DNA from: Actinomyces sp. Marseille-P3109
GTDB lineage: Bacteria; Actinomycetota; Actinomycetes; Actinomycetales; Actinomycetaceae
DNA: 64,000 nucleotides
NCBI RefSeq assembly: GCF_900323545.1
Contig: NZ_OOHN01000008.1
Coordinates: 143,941-207,940 of the forward strand
Reading direction: 5' to 3'
Part shown: positions 18,255 through 27,080 of the stretch, one piece after another
How the letters are laid out: each line of letters opens with the position of its first letter
Position numbering within the stretch: the stretch's first letter is position 1
Notes under the pieces: generated by a model
The model's input: only the letters and a program-made list of their open reading frames with translations
What the model was told of the DNA's origin: nothing
Database searches by the model: none
Position numbers and translations under genes: made by a program

Positions 18255-19322
18255 TCAGGAGTAGCGCTCGACGACGGAGATCTCCGCCAGCCGTGACAGC
18301 CCGTCACGCAGGGTCCGGGCCCGCTGGGCGCCCACGCCCTCAACGGCCTCGAGCTCCTCGATGGTGGCGCCCAGAACCCCCTGCAGGGACCCCCACTGCT
18401 CGACGACGGCGCGCGCGGTGACCACGGGCAGGCGCGGGATCTTGGACAGGATCCGCAGGCCGCGCGGGGAGACCTGAGCGTCCAGGTCCTGACCGTCGAT
18501 GCCGCCCAGGCCCATGGACCGGGCCACCATCGCCAGGTCCAGGAGAGCGGGGGAGCCAACCCACTTCAGGCGTGCGTCCACAGTGGCGGTGTCCAGACCC
18601 TCGGGCAGGTAGTCCTCCAGGAGGAAGCCATGCTCGGCGAGCAGGCCCCGGGTGAGCTCCTCGACCTGGAGCGCCAGCAGGCGCCCGTCGGTACCGAGTT
18701 CCAGGACGTAGGAGTCGATGTCGGCGGAGATGCGGCGGACCATCTCCATGAGCTGGAGCACCGCGGTGACGTCGCGGACGGTGACCAGGTCCTCGATCTC
18801 CAGGGAGTCCAGGCCGGCGGAGGTCTGATCCAGGCGCGCCTTGTAGCGCTCCAGTGCGGACAGGGCCTGGTTGGCGCTGGCCAGGATCGACTCGCTGGGC
18901 TCCAGGACGTGGCGCTTGCCATCCACGTACAGGGAGATGATCCGCATCGACTGGCTCACGGAGATGACCGGGTAACCGGTCTGGCGGGCCACGCGCTCGG
19001 CGGTGCGGTGGCGCATGCCCGTCTCCGAGGTCTGGATCGAGGCGTTGGGCAGCAGCTGGACGTTGGCGCGTCGGATCCGGGCGGTGTCCATGTCGACGAC
19101 GACGCCGCCGTCCATCTTGGCCAGCTCTCGCAGCCGCGCCGCGGACAGCTCGACGTCCAGGTGGAAGCCCCCTGAGGAGATGGCCTCGACCACCGGGTCG
19201 AAGCCCAGCACGATGATCGCCCCGGTACGACCGCGCAGGATCCGCTCCAGGCCGTCACGAAGGACGGTGCCGGGAGCGACGAGCGCAAGCGTCTCGCGCA
19301 GCTGGCCAGCGGCCTCGATCAT
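18255..19322 (-). CDS. disA: DNA integrity scanning diadenylate cyclase DisA
   Basis: Makes cyclic di-AMP from two ATP and scans DNA for branched structures. The DAC domain (residues 1-150) has the TETG.RHRTAER motif as SETGMRHRTAERVARQTGYP. The partner motif, normally DGA, reads MDGGVVVDMD. A linker and a C-terminal helix-hairpin-helix domain (ATIEELEAVEGVGAQRARTL) follow. I place the start at ATG 19322, with an AGGAG site 5 bases away, giving 355 residues, close to M. tuberculosis DisA; the frame continues to a GTG at 19379 without a ribosome site. It lies downstream of radA, the usual actinobacterial pairing. Confidence 0.95.
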   Translation of the reverse strand: MIEAAGQLRETLALVAPGTVLRDGLERILRGRTGAIIVLGFDPVVEAISSGGFHLDVELSAARLRELAKMDGGVVVDMDTARIRRANVQLLPNASIQTSETGMRHRTAERVARQTGYPVISVSQSMRIISLYVDGKRHVLEPSESILASANQALSALERYKARLDQTSAGLDSLEIEDLVTVRDVTAVLQLMEMVRRISADIDSYVLELGTDGRLLALQVEELTRGLLAEHGFLLEDYLPEGLDTATVDARLKWVGSPALLDLAMVARSMGLGGIDGQDLDAQVSPRGLRILSKIPRLPVVTARAVVEQWGSLQGVLGATIEELEAVEGVGAQRARTLRDGLSRLAEISVVERYS

Positions 19323-19669
19323 CATCTCTCCTGATCTCGCGGTATCCTCGGGGGAAGGACGCGCAATGTCCGTGTTCACCGGGGCAGGGCCAATCGCTCC
19401 AGGCTGTCTGGCTCAGCGCCATCTGGTTGAGCGCGCACGCACCGGTGCTCACGGCCCCATGGTATCGGCAGGTGGGTCACCTCTCGGAGAGGGCCTTCCC
19501 ACACTGGACCGCTCGGTCTGTTGGAGGCGCGTGTCTGCGCAGGTAGGCAGATTTCTCGCCGCCGTACCGATCAAGCAGTCAGCGCTGTCAACGTCTGTCG
19601 ATGCCGTCAACGCTCACCGCGCCCATCCCGCCATCATCATGGGCGGCCTCTCGAGCCCTTTCCACGGCC

Positions 19670-21094
19670 TCAACCTCGCGGCAGTGCCGCACCCATGGCC
19701 TCACCCACATGAGCGACCGGCAGGACCTGCATCCCTGCGACCTCGCGCAGCTCGGCCGAGCCGGCCAGCGGCACGATCGCCCGGTCGAAGCCGAGCCGGG
19801 ATGCCTCCGCCAGGCGCCGCTGGATGCCGACGGTGGCACGCACCTCACCGGTCAGACCGACCTCGCCGAAGGCCACGAGCCCGGCGGGCGTGGGCAGGTT
19901 GCGTGCGGCCGAGACCACGGAGATGGCCACGGCCAGGTCCGTGGCCGGCTCGACGGCGCGCGCCCCGCCCACGGTGGAGACGTAGACGTCCGCACTGGAG
20001 GTGTCCACCCGCAGCCGGGCGCTGAGTACCGCCAGCGCCATGGCTGTGCGCGAGTGGTCCACCCCGGAGGTGGTGCGCCGTGGCGAGCCGGCGTTGGTGG
20101 AGGCCACGAGCGCCTGGATCTCCACAGGCATGGGGCGGCGGCCCTCCAGGGTGACGGTGGCGCAGGTGCCCGGCACCTCGGAGCGGGCGGCGGACAGGAA
20201 CAGGCCGGAGGGGTCCGCCAGCCCCACGATGCCCCGCTCGCCCAGGTCGAAGCAGCCGACCTCGTCGGTGGGGCCGTAGCGGTTCTTGACGGCCCGCAGC
20301 AGGCGCAGACGGGCGTGCCGGTCGCCCTCGAACTGGGCGACGACGTCGACCAGGTGCTCCAGGACCCGGGGCCCGGCGATCCCGCCGTCCTTGGTCACGT
20401 GCCCCACGAGCAGTACCGGGATACCACGCTCCTTGGCCACCGCGATGAGTGCGCCGGCCACGGCCCGGACCTGGGTGACGCCTCCGGCGCTGCCCTCCAC
20501 CTGCGCCGAGGCGATGGTCTGGACCGAGTCCACCACCAGCAGGGACGGCCCGGCCTCCTCCACGTGCCCCAGCAGGGCCCCGAGCTCGGTCTCCGCGGCC
20601 AGGAGCAGCCCGGGATCCAGGGCGTCGATGCGTTCGGCCCGCAGGCGCACCTGCGAGGCCGACTCCTCACCGGTGACGTAGAGGACCGGCCCATCCCCGC
20701 GCTCGCGCGCCACGGCGGCGGCCTTCGCGGCGACGTCGAGCAGCAACGTGGACTTGCCGACGCCGGGCTCGCCGGCGAGCAGCACGACGGCGCCCGGTAC
20801 GATCCCGCCGCCCAGGACCCGGTCCAGCTCGCCCACCCCGGTGGGGCGGGCCCTGGCCTCGGTGGCGCTGACCTCCCCGATGGGGCGGGCGGCCACGGCG
20901 GGGCGCACGGCGCTGGCGGCGGCCAAGGCGCGTCCGCCGGCACCCTCACCCGGGGCGCCGGCGGACTGGACCTCCTCCAGGGTTCCCCACTCCCGGCATT
21001 CCCGGCACTGGCCCATCCACTTGGGACTGGACCAGCCGCACTCGGTACAGCAGTAGGAGACCTTGGGGGCCTTAGGACTCTTCGATGCGGGCAT
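19670..21094 (-). CDS. radA: DNA repair protein RadA
   Basis: A 474-residue RecA-like branch-migration ATPase. Domains in order: C4 zinc finger (CCTECGWSSPKWMGQCREC), Walker A GEPGVGKSTLLLDVA, Walker B region PSLLVVDSVQTI, the RadA-specific KNRYG motif (VKNRYGPTDEVG) and a C-terminal Lon-protease-like domain lacking the catalytic function. Length is normal. RadA handles recombination intermediates and is known to restrain DisA in other bacteria; the two genes are adjacent here on the same strand with a 347-base gap, so they may have separate promoters. Confidence 0.97.
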   Translation of the reverse strand: MPASKSPKAPKVSYCCTECGWSSPKWMGQCRECREWGTLEEVQSAGAPGEGAGGRALAAASAVRPAVAARPIGEVSATEARARPTGVGELDRVLGGGIVPGAVVLLAGEPGVGKSTLLLDVAAKAAAVARERGDGPVLYVTGEESASQVRLRAERIDALDPGLLLAAETELGALLGHVEEAGPSLLVVDSVQTIASAQVEGSAGGVTQVRAVAGALIAVAKERGIPVLLVGHVTKDGGIAGPRVLEHLVDVVAQFEGDRHARLRLLRAVKNRYGPTDEVGCFDLGERGIVGLADPSGLFLSAARSEVPGTCATVTLEGRRPMPVEIQALVASTNAGSPRRTTSGVDHSRTAMALAVLSARLRVDTSSADVYVSTVGGARAVEPATDLAVAISVVSAARNLPTPAGLVAFGEVGLTGEVRATVGIQRRLAEASRLGFDRAIVPLAGSAELREVAGMQVLPVAHVGEAMGAALPRG

Positions 21095-21156
21095 GGTGGG
21101 AGCGTATCGGGCCCCACCGACATCTATTCGGGCATCTACTCGGCGCCTGCCGCGCC

Positions 21157-21723
21157 TCAGTAGCCGACCGGACCGGTCTGCCCCGGCTGCCCGCTCTGAC
21201 TGTGGGGCTGCTGGTTCTGGGGAGCCTGAACGGTGGCGTGCCCGTACTGGCCAGACGGAGGCACCTGACCCGGCTGCTGCGGCTGTCCGTACTGGGCCTG
21301 CTGAGGGACCTGCCCGCCCTGGTACTGCGGGGCCGCCTGCCCCTGCACCGGGTTACCGGGCATCTGGGCGTATCCCTGCTGCTGGGATGCCCCAGCAGCC
21401 TTCGACGCCTCGGCGGCCGCCAGCTGTCGGCGTAGTTCCTCGGGGACCAGATGGGGGAAGCGCTTGGCCAGGACATCATCGACGAAGGAGACGAGGAACA
21501 CGAGGATCGCGACTGGGATGATGAAGATCCAGAAGGGAGTCCTCGCTCTGCCCGGCACATAGGTGTTGAGGAGCATGAGGATGATGACGTCCAGAATGAC
21601 GCCGATGATCACTGCGATCCCGAAAAGCGGGTAGAACAGACGGGTTCGGATCGTGATCTCATCCTCGTTGGACTCGTTGTCACCGGTGTCAGCGGCGTTC
21701 TGGGGGACGTGAGCCGTGCTCAT
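21157..21723 (-). CDS. Two-helix membrane protein with QYGQP-rich tail (paralogue A)
   Basis: A 188-residue protein of unknown function. A short acidic N-terminus is followed by two membrane helices (residues about 30-52 and 63-83), the conserved DDVLAKRFPHLVPEE segment, then a Gln/Pro/Gly/Tyr-rich tail with GQVPQQAQYGQPQQPGQVP. The upstream gene (21800-22336) has the same plan and shares the APQYQGGQVPQQAQYGQP string exactly, so the pair is a tandem duplication. ATG 21723 has an AGAGAGGA site. The tail is probably disordered. Confidence 0.8.
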   Translation of the reverse strand: MSTAHVPQNAADTGDNESNEDEITIRTRLFYPLFGIAVIIGVILDVIILMLLNTYVPGRARTPFWIFIIPVAILVFLVSFVDDVLAKRFPHLVPEELRRQLAAAEASKAAGASQQQGYAQMPGNPVQGQAAPQYQGGQVPQQAQYGQPQQPGQVPPSGQYGHATVQAPQNQQPHSQSGQPGQTGPVGY

Positions 21724-21799
21724 GAATCATGTCCTCTCTGAAGCGTTGGAAGGATGTTCCAACGTGAAGCTGGGCGTGTCCGGGTCTGCCTGTTGAGGA

Positions 21800-22336
21800 T
21801 TAGCTCGTGTATCCACTCTGTCCGTAGGGCTGCTGGTTCTTGGGAGCCTGACCAGAGGGGGCCTGTCCGTACTGCGGCTGCTGCGGCTGGCCGTGCGGGG
21901 CCTGCTGCGGTGCGCCGGGAGCCGTCTGCTGACCGGGCACCTGCCCGTAGCCGGTGCTCTGCGGCGCCACCGGCTGGGCGGCCGGCTGTCCGTATTGGGG
22001 CTGGCCGTACTGGGCCTGCTGAGGGACCTGCCCGCCCTGGTACTGCGGAGCCACGTAGCCGGGCACCAGATGGGGAGACTTCTTGGCCAGGGCGGCGTCG
22101 GCGAATCGCCCGATCGCCAGAGCACCGACAACGGGAAGAATGAAGACCAGGTAGGGGATGCGCACCGTCCCCTCGGCGTTCGTGATGATCCCGATGTAGA
22201 TCGCGATATCGATGACGATGCCGATCACGACCATGACGGTCATGATGAGGTAGTAGTAACGCGTGCGGAGGGGCTGCTCCTCGCCGGAGTCGTTGCCGTC
22301 AGGGATCTGGGGGTCGTTCTGGGCGGGTGCGGTCAT
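21800..22336 (-). CDS. Two-helix membrane protein with QYGQP-rich tail (paralogue B)
   Basis: A 178-residue paralogue of the next gene downstream, 76 bases away on the same strand. Acidic N-terminus, two hydrophobic helices (LIMTVMVVIGIVIDIAIYIG and LVFILPVVGALAIG), the shared AKKSPHLVPG motif and a Gln/Tyr/Gly/Pro tail of about 90 residues. No catalytic motif. The nucleotide sequence coding APQYQGGQVPQQAQ is nearly identical in both genes, indicating recent duplication or gene conversion. ATG 22336 follows GAAGAGG. Function unknown. Confidence 0.8.
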   Translation of the reverse strand: MTAPAQNDPQIPDGNDSGEEQPLRTRYYYLIMTVMVVIGIVIDIAIYIGIITNAEGTVRIPYLVFILPVVGALAIGRFADAALAKKSPHLVPGYVAPQYQGGQVPQQAQYGQPQYGQPAAQPVAPQSTGYGQVPGQQTAPGAPQQAPHGQPQQPQYGQAPSGQAPKNQQPYGQSGYTS

Positions 22337-22479
22337 GAGAGATGGCCTCTTCTGTGTCGGGGGTCGTTGTTACGGAGGGCGCCCGGTGGCGCGACCGGTC
22401 CCCAGCGTGCCCAAAATCGGCCGGTAAGTCACCTGTGCGGCATGGGTAGTGGTATCCCCGTGACATATGTTTCTCATAC

Positions 22480-22550
22480 GTCGAGCCGGGCATTCTTCGC
22501 GTGGCCCTACGGTTTTTCTGTAGGGCCACGCGAAGAATGCCCGGCTCGAC
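22480..22550. repeat. 31-bp perfect inverted repeat, copy 1 of a palindromic element
   Basis: Arms 22480-22510 and 22520-22550 are exact complements over 31 bp with a 9-base loop containing TTTTT. The outer 20 bases, GTCGAGCCGGGCATTCTTCG, recur with small changes at 48793 and 50041. It sits between paralogue B's start and the tkt stop, so it may also terminate the tkt transcript. Confidence 0.9.
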
Positions 22551-22570
22551 GGCGAGGGGCGGGGCGTCCG

Positions 22571-24673
22571 TCAGCCGCGCGTGCGAGCCAGGGCCTGGCG
22601 GGCGCGGGCGGCCACGTTCTGCCCGATGAAGCCGTACTCCTCGAACAGGGCGGTGCCGGCGGCGGAGGCGCCGTAGTGGTCCAGGGAGACGATCTCACCG
22701 GCGTCGCCGACGATCTCGCGCCAGCCCATGGCGATGCCGGCCTCGACGGCGACCTTGGCGGCACCTGCCGGCAGCACCTCGGTCCGGTAGGCGGCGTCCT
22801 GCTGGGCGAACCACTCCAGGCAGGGGGCGGAGACCACCCGGGTGGGCGTGCCCTGACCCTGGAGGATGTCGCGGGCGTCCACGGCCACCCCGACCTCGGA
22901 GCCGGTGGCGATCAGGACCACCTCGGGGCTGACCTGGCCGCCGCCTGCGTCGGTGGCCTCGGCCAGGACGTAGGCGCCCCGCCTCACACCCTCGGCCGCT
23001 GCCTGAGCGGTTGCGTTGACAGTGAGGTTCTGGCGTGACAGGGCGATGCCGGCCGGCTCGCCCGGGCGGGCCAGGATCTCGGCCCAGGCCGCAGCGGTCT
23101 CGTTGGCGTCCCCGGGGCGCACCACGGCCAGCCCCGGGATGGCGCGCAGCGCCATCAGGTGCTCGACGGGCTGGTGGGTGGGGCCGTCCTCGCCCACGCC
23201 GATCGAGTCGTGGGACCACACGAAGATGCTGCCAAGCCCCATGAGCGCCGCCAGGCGCACAGCCGGGCGCATGTAGTCGGAGAACACCATGAAGGTGCCC
23301 CCGTAGGGGCGGGTGAGCCCGTCCAGAGCGATCCCGTTGAGGATCGAGCCCATGGCGTGCTCACGCACGCCGAAGTGGATCGTGCGGCCGAAGGGCCCGT
23401 CGCCGTCGGCCTGCGCCAGGGCAGCGGGAAGGAAGGAGGGCTCGCCATCCATAGTCGTGTTGTTCGAGCCTGCCAGGTCCGACGACCCGCCCCACAGCTC
23501 GGGCACCACGCCTGCCAAGGCCGACAGAACCTTGCCCGACGCCGCACGGGTCGCCAGGCACTGGCCGACCTCCCACGTCGGCAGGGCCGCCTCGAGGCCC
23601 TCGGGAAGGCGGTGGGCCTCAAGGCGCTCCAGCAGCGCGGCCCCATCGGGGTTGGCCTGCTGCCAGGCTGCGAAGCGCTCGTCCCACACCGCTCGGGCGG
23701 CCCGAGCATTCTCGGCGGCCCGCTTCCGGGTGTGGGCGACGACGTCCTCGGGCAGGATGAAGCTCTGCTCGGGATCCAGGCCCAGGACCCGCTTGAGCCC
23801 GGCGACCTCCTCGGCCCCGAGCCTGGCGCCGTGGGAGGAGGCCTGCCCCTGCTTGGTCGGTGAGGGCCAGGCGATGATCGTGTGCAGGCGGATCAGCGAC
23901 GGGCGCTCGGTCTCGGCGCGGGCCGCCACAATCGCCTCGTGCAGCGCCTGGAGGTCCTCCGCGTAGCCCCCCGAGCCATCCGGGCCGCCGGTGCGCCAGT
24001 CGACGTCGAGCACCTGCCAGCCGTAGGCCTCGAAGCGGGCCGAGACGTCCTCGGTGAAGGCGATGTCCGTGCTGCCCTCGATGGAGATGTCGTTGTCGTC
24101 GTAGATGGCGATGAGGTTGCCCAGCTGCTGGGTGCCGGCCAGGGACGCGGCCTCCGAGCTCACGCCCTCCTGCATGCACCCATCACCCAGGATCGTGTAG
24201 ACGAAGTGGTCGAAGACCGACTCGCCCAACGGGGTACCCGCGTCCAGCAGCCCGTGCTCGCGGCGCGCCGCCATCGCCAGACCCACCGCGTTGGCGAAAC
24301 CCGCCCCCAGCGGGCCGGTCGTCGTCTCCACCCCGGGAATCTCACCGAACTCGGGATGACCCGGCAGACCCGTCGGAGAACGGAAGGACGTGAAACCCTC
24401 CAGATCGATGTCGTAACCGGCCAGGAACTGCTGAATGTACTGCACCAGCGAGGCGTGCCCGATCGACAGCACGAACCGGTCCCGCCCCAGCCAGCCCGGA
24501 TCGAGCGGGTCGTGGACCATCTCACGCTGGTAGAGCAGCCACGCCACCGACGCCAACGAGATCGGCGTACCGGGATGACCCGACCCCGCCTTCTCCACGG
24601 CGTCGGCGGCCAGGGCCTTCGACACGGCAATGGCCTGGCGATCCAGATCGGTGAGCAGCGGCTCAGCGCTCAT
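22571..24673 (-). CDS. tkt: Transketolase
   Basis: A 700-residue thiamine-diphosphate enzyme moving two-carbon units between D-xylulose-5-phosphate and aldose phosphates. Visible: the TPP/Mg motif GDGCMQEG with IAIYDDNDISIEG, the N-terminal SGHPGTPISLA, and the pyrimidine-domain region HDSIGVGEDGPTHQPVEHL. Length is usual. ATG 24673 has an AAGGAG site 9 bases upstream; an ATG at 24694 overlaps that site. A TGAAC-N4-GTTCA palindrome lies about 125 bases upstream, matching the one in front of the neighbouring ula-like operon, so the enzyme may be partly tied to that pathway by making use of its D-xylulose-5-phosphate. Confidence 0.96.
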   Translation of the reverse strand: MSAEPLLTDLDRQAIAVSKALAADAVEKAGSGHPGTPISLASVAWLLYQREMVHDPLDPGWLGRDRFVLSIGHASLVQYIQQFLAGYDIDLEGFTSFRSPTGLPGHPEFGEIPGVETTTGPLGAGFANAVGLAMAARREHGLLDAGTPLGESVFDHFVYTILGDGCMQEGVSSEAASLAGTQQLGNLIAIYDDNDISIEGSTDIAFTEDVSARFEAYGWQVLDVDWRTGGPDGSGGYAEDLQALHEAIVAARAETERPSLIRLHTIIAWPSPTKQGQASSHGARLGAEEVAGLKRVLGLDPEQSFILPEDVVAHTRKRAAENARAARAVWDERFAAWQQANPDGAALLERLEAHRLPEGLEAALPTWEVGQCLATRAASGKVLSALAGVVPELWGGSSDLAGSNNTTMDGEPSFLPAALAQADGDGPFGRTIHFGVREHAMGSILNGIALDGLTRPYGGTFMVFSDYMRPAVRLAALMGLGSIFVWSHDSIGVGEDGPTHQPVEHLMALRAIPGLAVVRPGDANETAAAWAEILARPGEPAGIALSRQNLTVNATAQAAAEGVRRGAYVLAEATDAGGGQVSPEVVLIATGSEVGVAVDARDILQGQGTPTRVVSAPCLEWFAQQDAAYRTEVLPAGAAKVAVEAGIAMGWREIVGDAGEIVSLDHYGASAAGTALFEEYGFIGQNVAARARQALARTRG

Positions 24674-24797
24674 AACTGAGGACTCCTTGTGCATGAGGGT
24701 GCATGTCGCCCGCGGCCGCGAGCACCGTGCTGGTGCACCTGCGATCGGGCATCATGACTGATCCTTCCCGCTTCCGCAGAGGCGAGCAAGTACATCG

Positions 24798-24813
24798 ATG
24801 AACGCGTGTTCAT
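24798..24813. promoter_or_regulatory. Palindrome ATGAACGCGTGTTCAT upstream of tkt (candidate SorC operator)
   Basis: Six-base arms ATGAAC/GTTCAT around GCGT, between the SorC-gene stop and the tkt start. It has the same TGAAC-N4-GTTCA core and spacing as the site at 25885-25900. Confidence 0.5.
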
Positions 24814-24838
24814 TCCAACCCCGCCCCGGTGCCTCCCC

Positions 24839-25798
24839 TCAGACGTCTTCCAGGAGGGACCGCGCGGTGCTCTCGTCGGTGACGAGGGCGGACAGGTAGC
24901 CCCCGCGCAGGGTGGCGCGCAGGGCCTCGACCTTGTCCCGGCCCGCGGCCACGCCGATGACCAGGGGGATCTCGCTGAGCCGGGAGGGGTCCAGGCACAG
25001 GGTGCGGTCGCACAGGGCCGTGCGCACGTGGTTGCCCTCGGCGTCCAGGTGGTGCCCGCAGACGTGGGCGACGACGTTCTTGCGGCGGCACTCGCGCATG
25101 ACGGCGGGCGTCATCCAGCGGCGCAGGAGTGGGCTGCTCGTCGTCTCCCCGACGGCGCCGACGCCGGTGAGTGCCACGTCGCTGCGGGCGGCGAGCTCCA
25201 GCGTGGTGGCCACCCGCTCCTCGCTGCGCACCGCGCGGGCGTTCTTCAGGGAGTCGAAGACGAGGGGGACCGGCAGCGAGCGGTAGTGGCCGCCCAGGCG
25301 CAGGGCCAGGTTGCGGCAGATGTCCGGGCCGTCCTCGAGGTGGAAGGACTCCCCAGCCGATCCCAGCATCGCCACCGCCGTCGACTCCGGCCAGACCCGC
25401 TCGGGCAGATGGTGCACGACGGCGCCCACGGTCCGGCCGTTGGAGACGGCGATGACGCTGCGGGGCCCGCCGTGCTCCAGGAGCAGGTCGCCGCACACCC
25501 GGGCGACCTCGGCGCCCGGACCGCTGGCGCCGTCGGCGCGATCCTCGGCGACCCGCGCCTCCCTGAGCCCGAAGGCCCGCGTCAGGCGCTCCTCCAGGGC
25601 CATGAGCCGCTCAATGGGGTGGGACACCGTGACGGTGACGATCCCGTGCCGGCGGGCCTCGGCGAGCATGCGCGAGACCGTGGGACGCGAGTAGCCCATC
25701 TCTCCGGCGATGCTCGCCTGGTCGAGGTCCTCGTTCCAGTACAGGCGGGCCACCTCAAGCAGCAGTGAGGCCCGCTCCCGAGTCAGCTGTGCACACAT
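24839..25798 (-). CDS. SorC-family transcriptional regulator of the ula-like cluster
   Basis: A 319-residue SorC/DeoR-type regulator. The HTH is GEMGYSRPTVSRMLAEARRHG (about residues 32-52); the effector domain has SVIAVSNGRTVGAVV, SDVALTGVGAVGETTSSPLL and IPLVIGVAAGRDKVEALRA, typical sugar-phosphate-binding loops. It is divergent from the PTE-ulaD-ulaE-kinase-MFS operon with 272 bases between, and it shares the gap with a near-perfect palindrome. The usual role would be repression or activation depending on a phosphorylated intermediate of the pathway (inference). ATG 25798 has a weak ribosome site. Confidence 0.88.
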   Translation of the reverse strand: MCAQLTRERASLLLEVARLYWNEDLDQASIAGEMGYSRPTVSRMLAEARRHGIVTVTVSHPIERLMALEERLTRAFGLREARVAEDRADGASGPGAEVARVCGDLLLEHGGPRSVIAVSNGRTVGAVVHHLPERVWPESTAVAMLGSAGESFHLEDGPDICRNLALRLGGHYRSLPVPLVFDSLKNARAVRSEERVATTLELAARSDVALTGVGAVGETTSSPLLRRWMTPAVMRECRRKNVVAHVCGHHLDAEGNHVRTALCDRTLCLDPSRLSEIPLVIGVAAGRDKVEALRATLRGGYLSALVTDESTARSLLEDV

Positions 25799-25884
25799 GC
25801 GTTCAGGTTATCCAATCGTGATCGTCGGATCTCTTGTCCTGGCAACGATCCTTCTGGAAGCGGCTCGTCGGTTGCACCGTCAAT

Positions 25885-25900
25885 GTGAACATTTGTTCAC
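25885..25900. promoter_or_regulatory. Palindrome GTGAACATTTGTTCAC in the divergent promoter region (candidate SorC operator)
   Basis: Arms GTGAACA and TGTTCAC are perfect complements around TT. It lies 87 bases upstream of the SorC start and 171 upstream of the lactonase start. It matches the tkt site and, more weakly, one before the araD-like gene. Confidence 0.6.
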
Positions 25901-26070
25901 TGCTCTCCTTCGACGTCGGCAAGCACCTTCATAGCGTGACGGATGGGAGCGCGCTGGCCGGCGCTCGCGGCGGCAACCGGCCTGCACCCGCTTTCGGCGG
26001 CACTCGGCTGTCCATCTGCCGGCTGTCCGCCATCACCTGCTCGAAGAACCCGTCTGGAGGAGAAGAACCC

Positions 26071-27063
26071 ATGGGTATCGTCCGTACCATCCACGGCGAC
26101 GTCGACCCCGCGAGCCTCGGAGTCGTCAACGCCCACGACCACCTCATCCGCGTCGGCGCGGGGGAGGTCTACATCGACCCCGATCACCTCCTCATCGACG
26201 AGGACAAGGCGGTCCAGGAGGCCACCTCCTTCGTCGAGGCCTCCAAGCGCTTCGCACCGAGCGCCACCATCGTCGACATGTGCCCGGCCTCGTCGGGGCG
26301 CGGCGTGCTCATGCTGCGCGACGTCGTCGACCGCGTCCCGGACCTGCAGGTCATCCAGGCCACCGGCTTCCACCAGCAGAAGGTCTACCTGGAGTGGCGC
26401 CAGTCCTGGGTCAACCAGTACACGGTGACCGAGATCGCCGACCTGCTCATCGCCGACGTCGTCGAGGGCGTCGATGCCAATGACTACATGGGGCCACTCG
26501 TCAAGCGCACCGACATTCGGGCCGGCTGCATCAAGTGGGCCACCGCCTACGGACGGATCACCGACTGGGAGGTCAAGACCGGCCAGGCCGTGGCCATCGC
26601 CTGCAAGGAGACCGGAGCCCCCGTCAACACTCACGTCACCGCCGGCACCTGCGGCCCCGAGCAGGCCCGCTTCCTCATCGAGCAGGGCGTCGCCCCGGAG
26701 AAGATCGCCATCGGCCACATCCAGCGCAACTGGGACCCGTGGGTCCACGAGCAGATCGTCGCCACCGGCGCCTACGTCGAGCTCGACGGCACCAACCGCA
26801 TCAAGTACGTGCCCGACAACGCCCGGGTCGACCTCATCAAGACCCTGGGGGCCAAGGGCTACGGCAAGCAGATCCTCCTGGGGACCGACTCGGGCAAGGC
26901 CTCCTACCAGAAGGCCTACGGGTCGGTCTCCGGCATCGACTACGACCCGGCCGTCTTCTGCCCCCGCCTCATCGAGGCCGAGGGCGTCGACCCCGCCTAC
27001 GTCCAGGACCTCCTGGTGGGCAACGCCGCCACCTTCTTCGCCTTCGAGCCCCTGGCCGGCTGA
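26071..27063 (+). CDS. Phosphotriesterase-family metallohydrolase (probable phosphosugar lactonase)
   Basis: A 330-residue member of the amidohydrolase-superfamily PTE group. All metal ligands can be placed: HDH in NAHDHL, the bridging Lys in GCIKWATAYG, His in PVNTHVTAG, His in IGHIQRN and Asp in LLGTDSG. Characterised bacterial relatives in sugar-catabolic operons open lactone rings of phosphorylated sugars. Here it heads an operon with UlaD- and UlaE-like genes, taking the place that UlaG (a different fold) holds in the E. coli L-ascorbate pathway. ATG 26071 with a GGAGGAG site; the frame is open well upstream but lacks a better start. Confidence 0.85.
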   Translation: MGIVRTIHGDVDPASLGVVNAHDHLIRVGAGEVYIDPDHLLIDEDKAVQEATSFVEASKRFAPSATIVDMCPASSGRGVLMLRDVVDRVPDLQVIQATGFHQQKVYLEWRQSWVNQYTVTEIADLLIADVVEGVDANDYMGPLVKRTDIRAGCIKWATAYGRITDWEVKTGQAVAIACKETGAPVNTHVTAGTCGPEQARFLIEQGVAPEKIAIGHIQRNWDPWVHEQIVATGAYVELDGTNRIKYVPDNARVDLIKTLGAKGYGKQILLGTDSGKASYQKAYGSVSGIDYDPAVFCPRLIEAEGVDPAYVQDLLVGNAATFFAFEPLAG

Positions 27064-27080
27064 GGGGAGGAGGCGTCACC

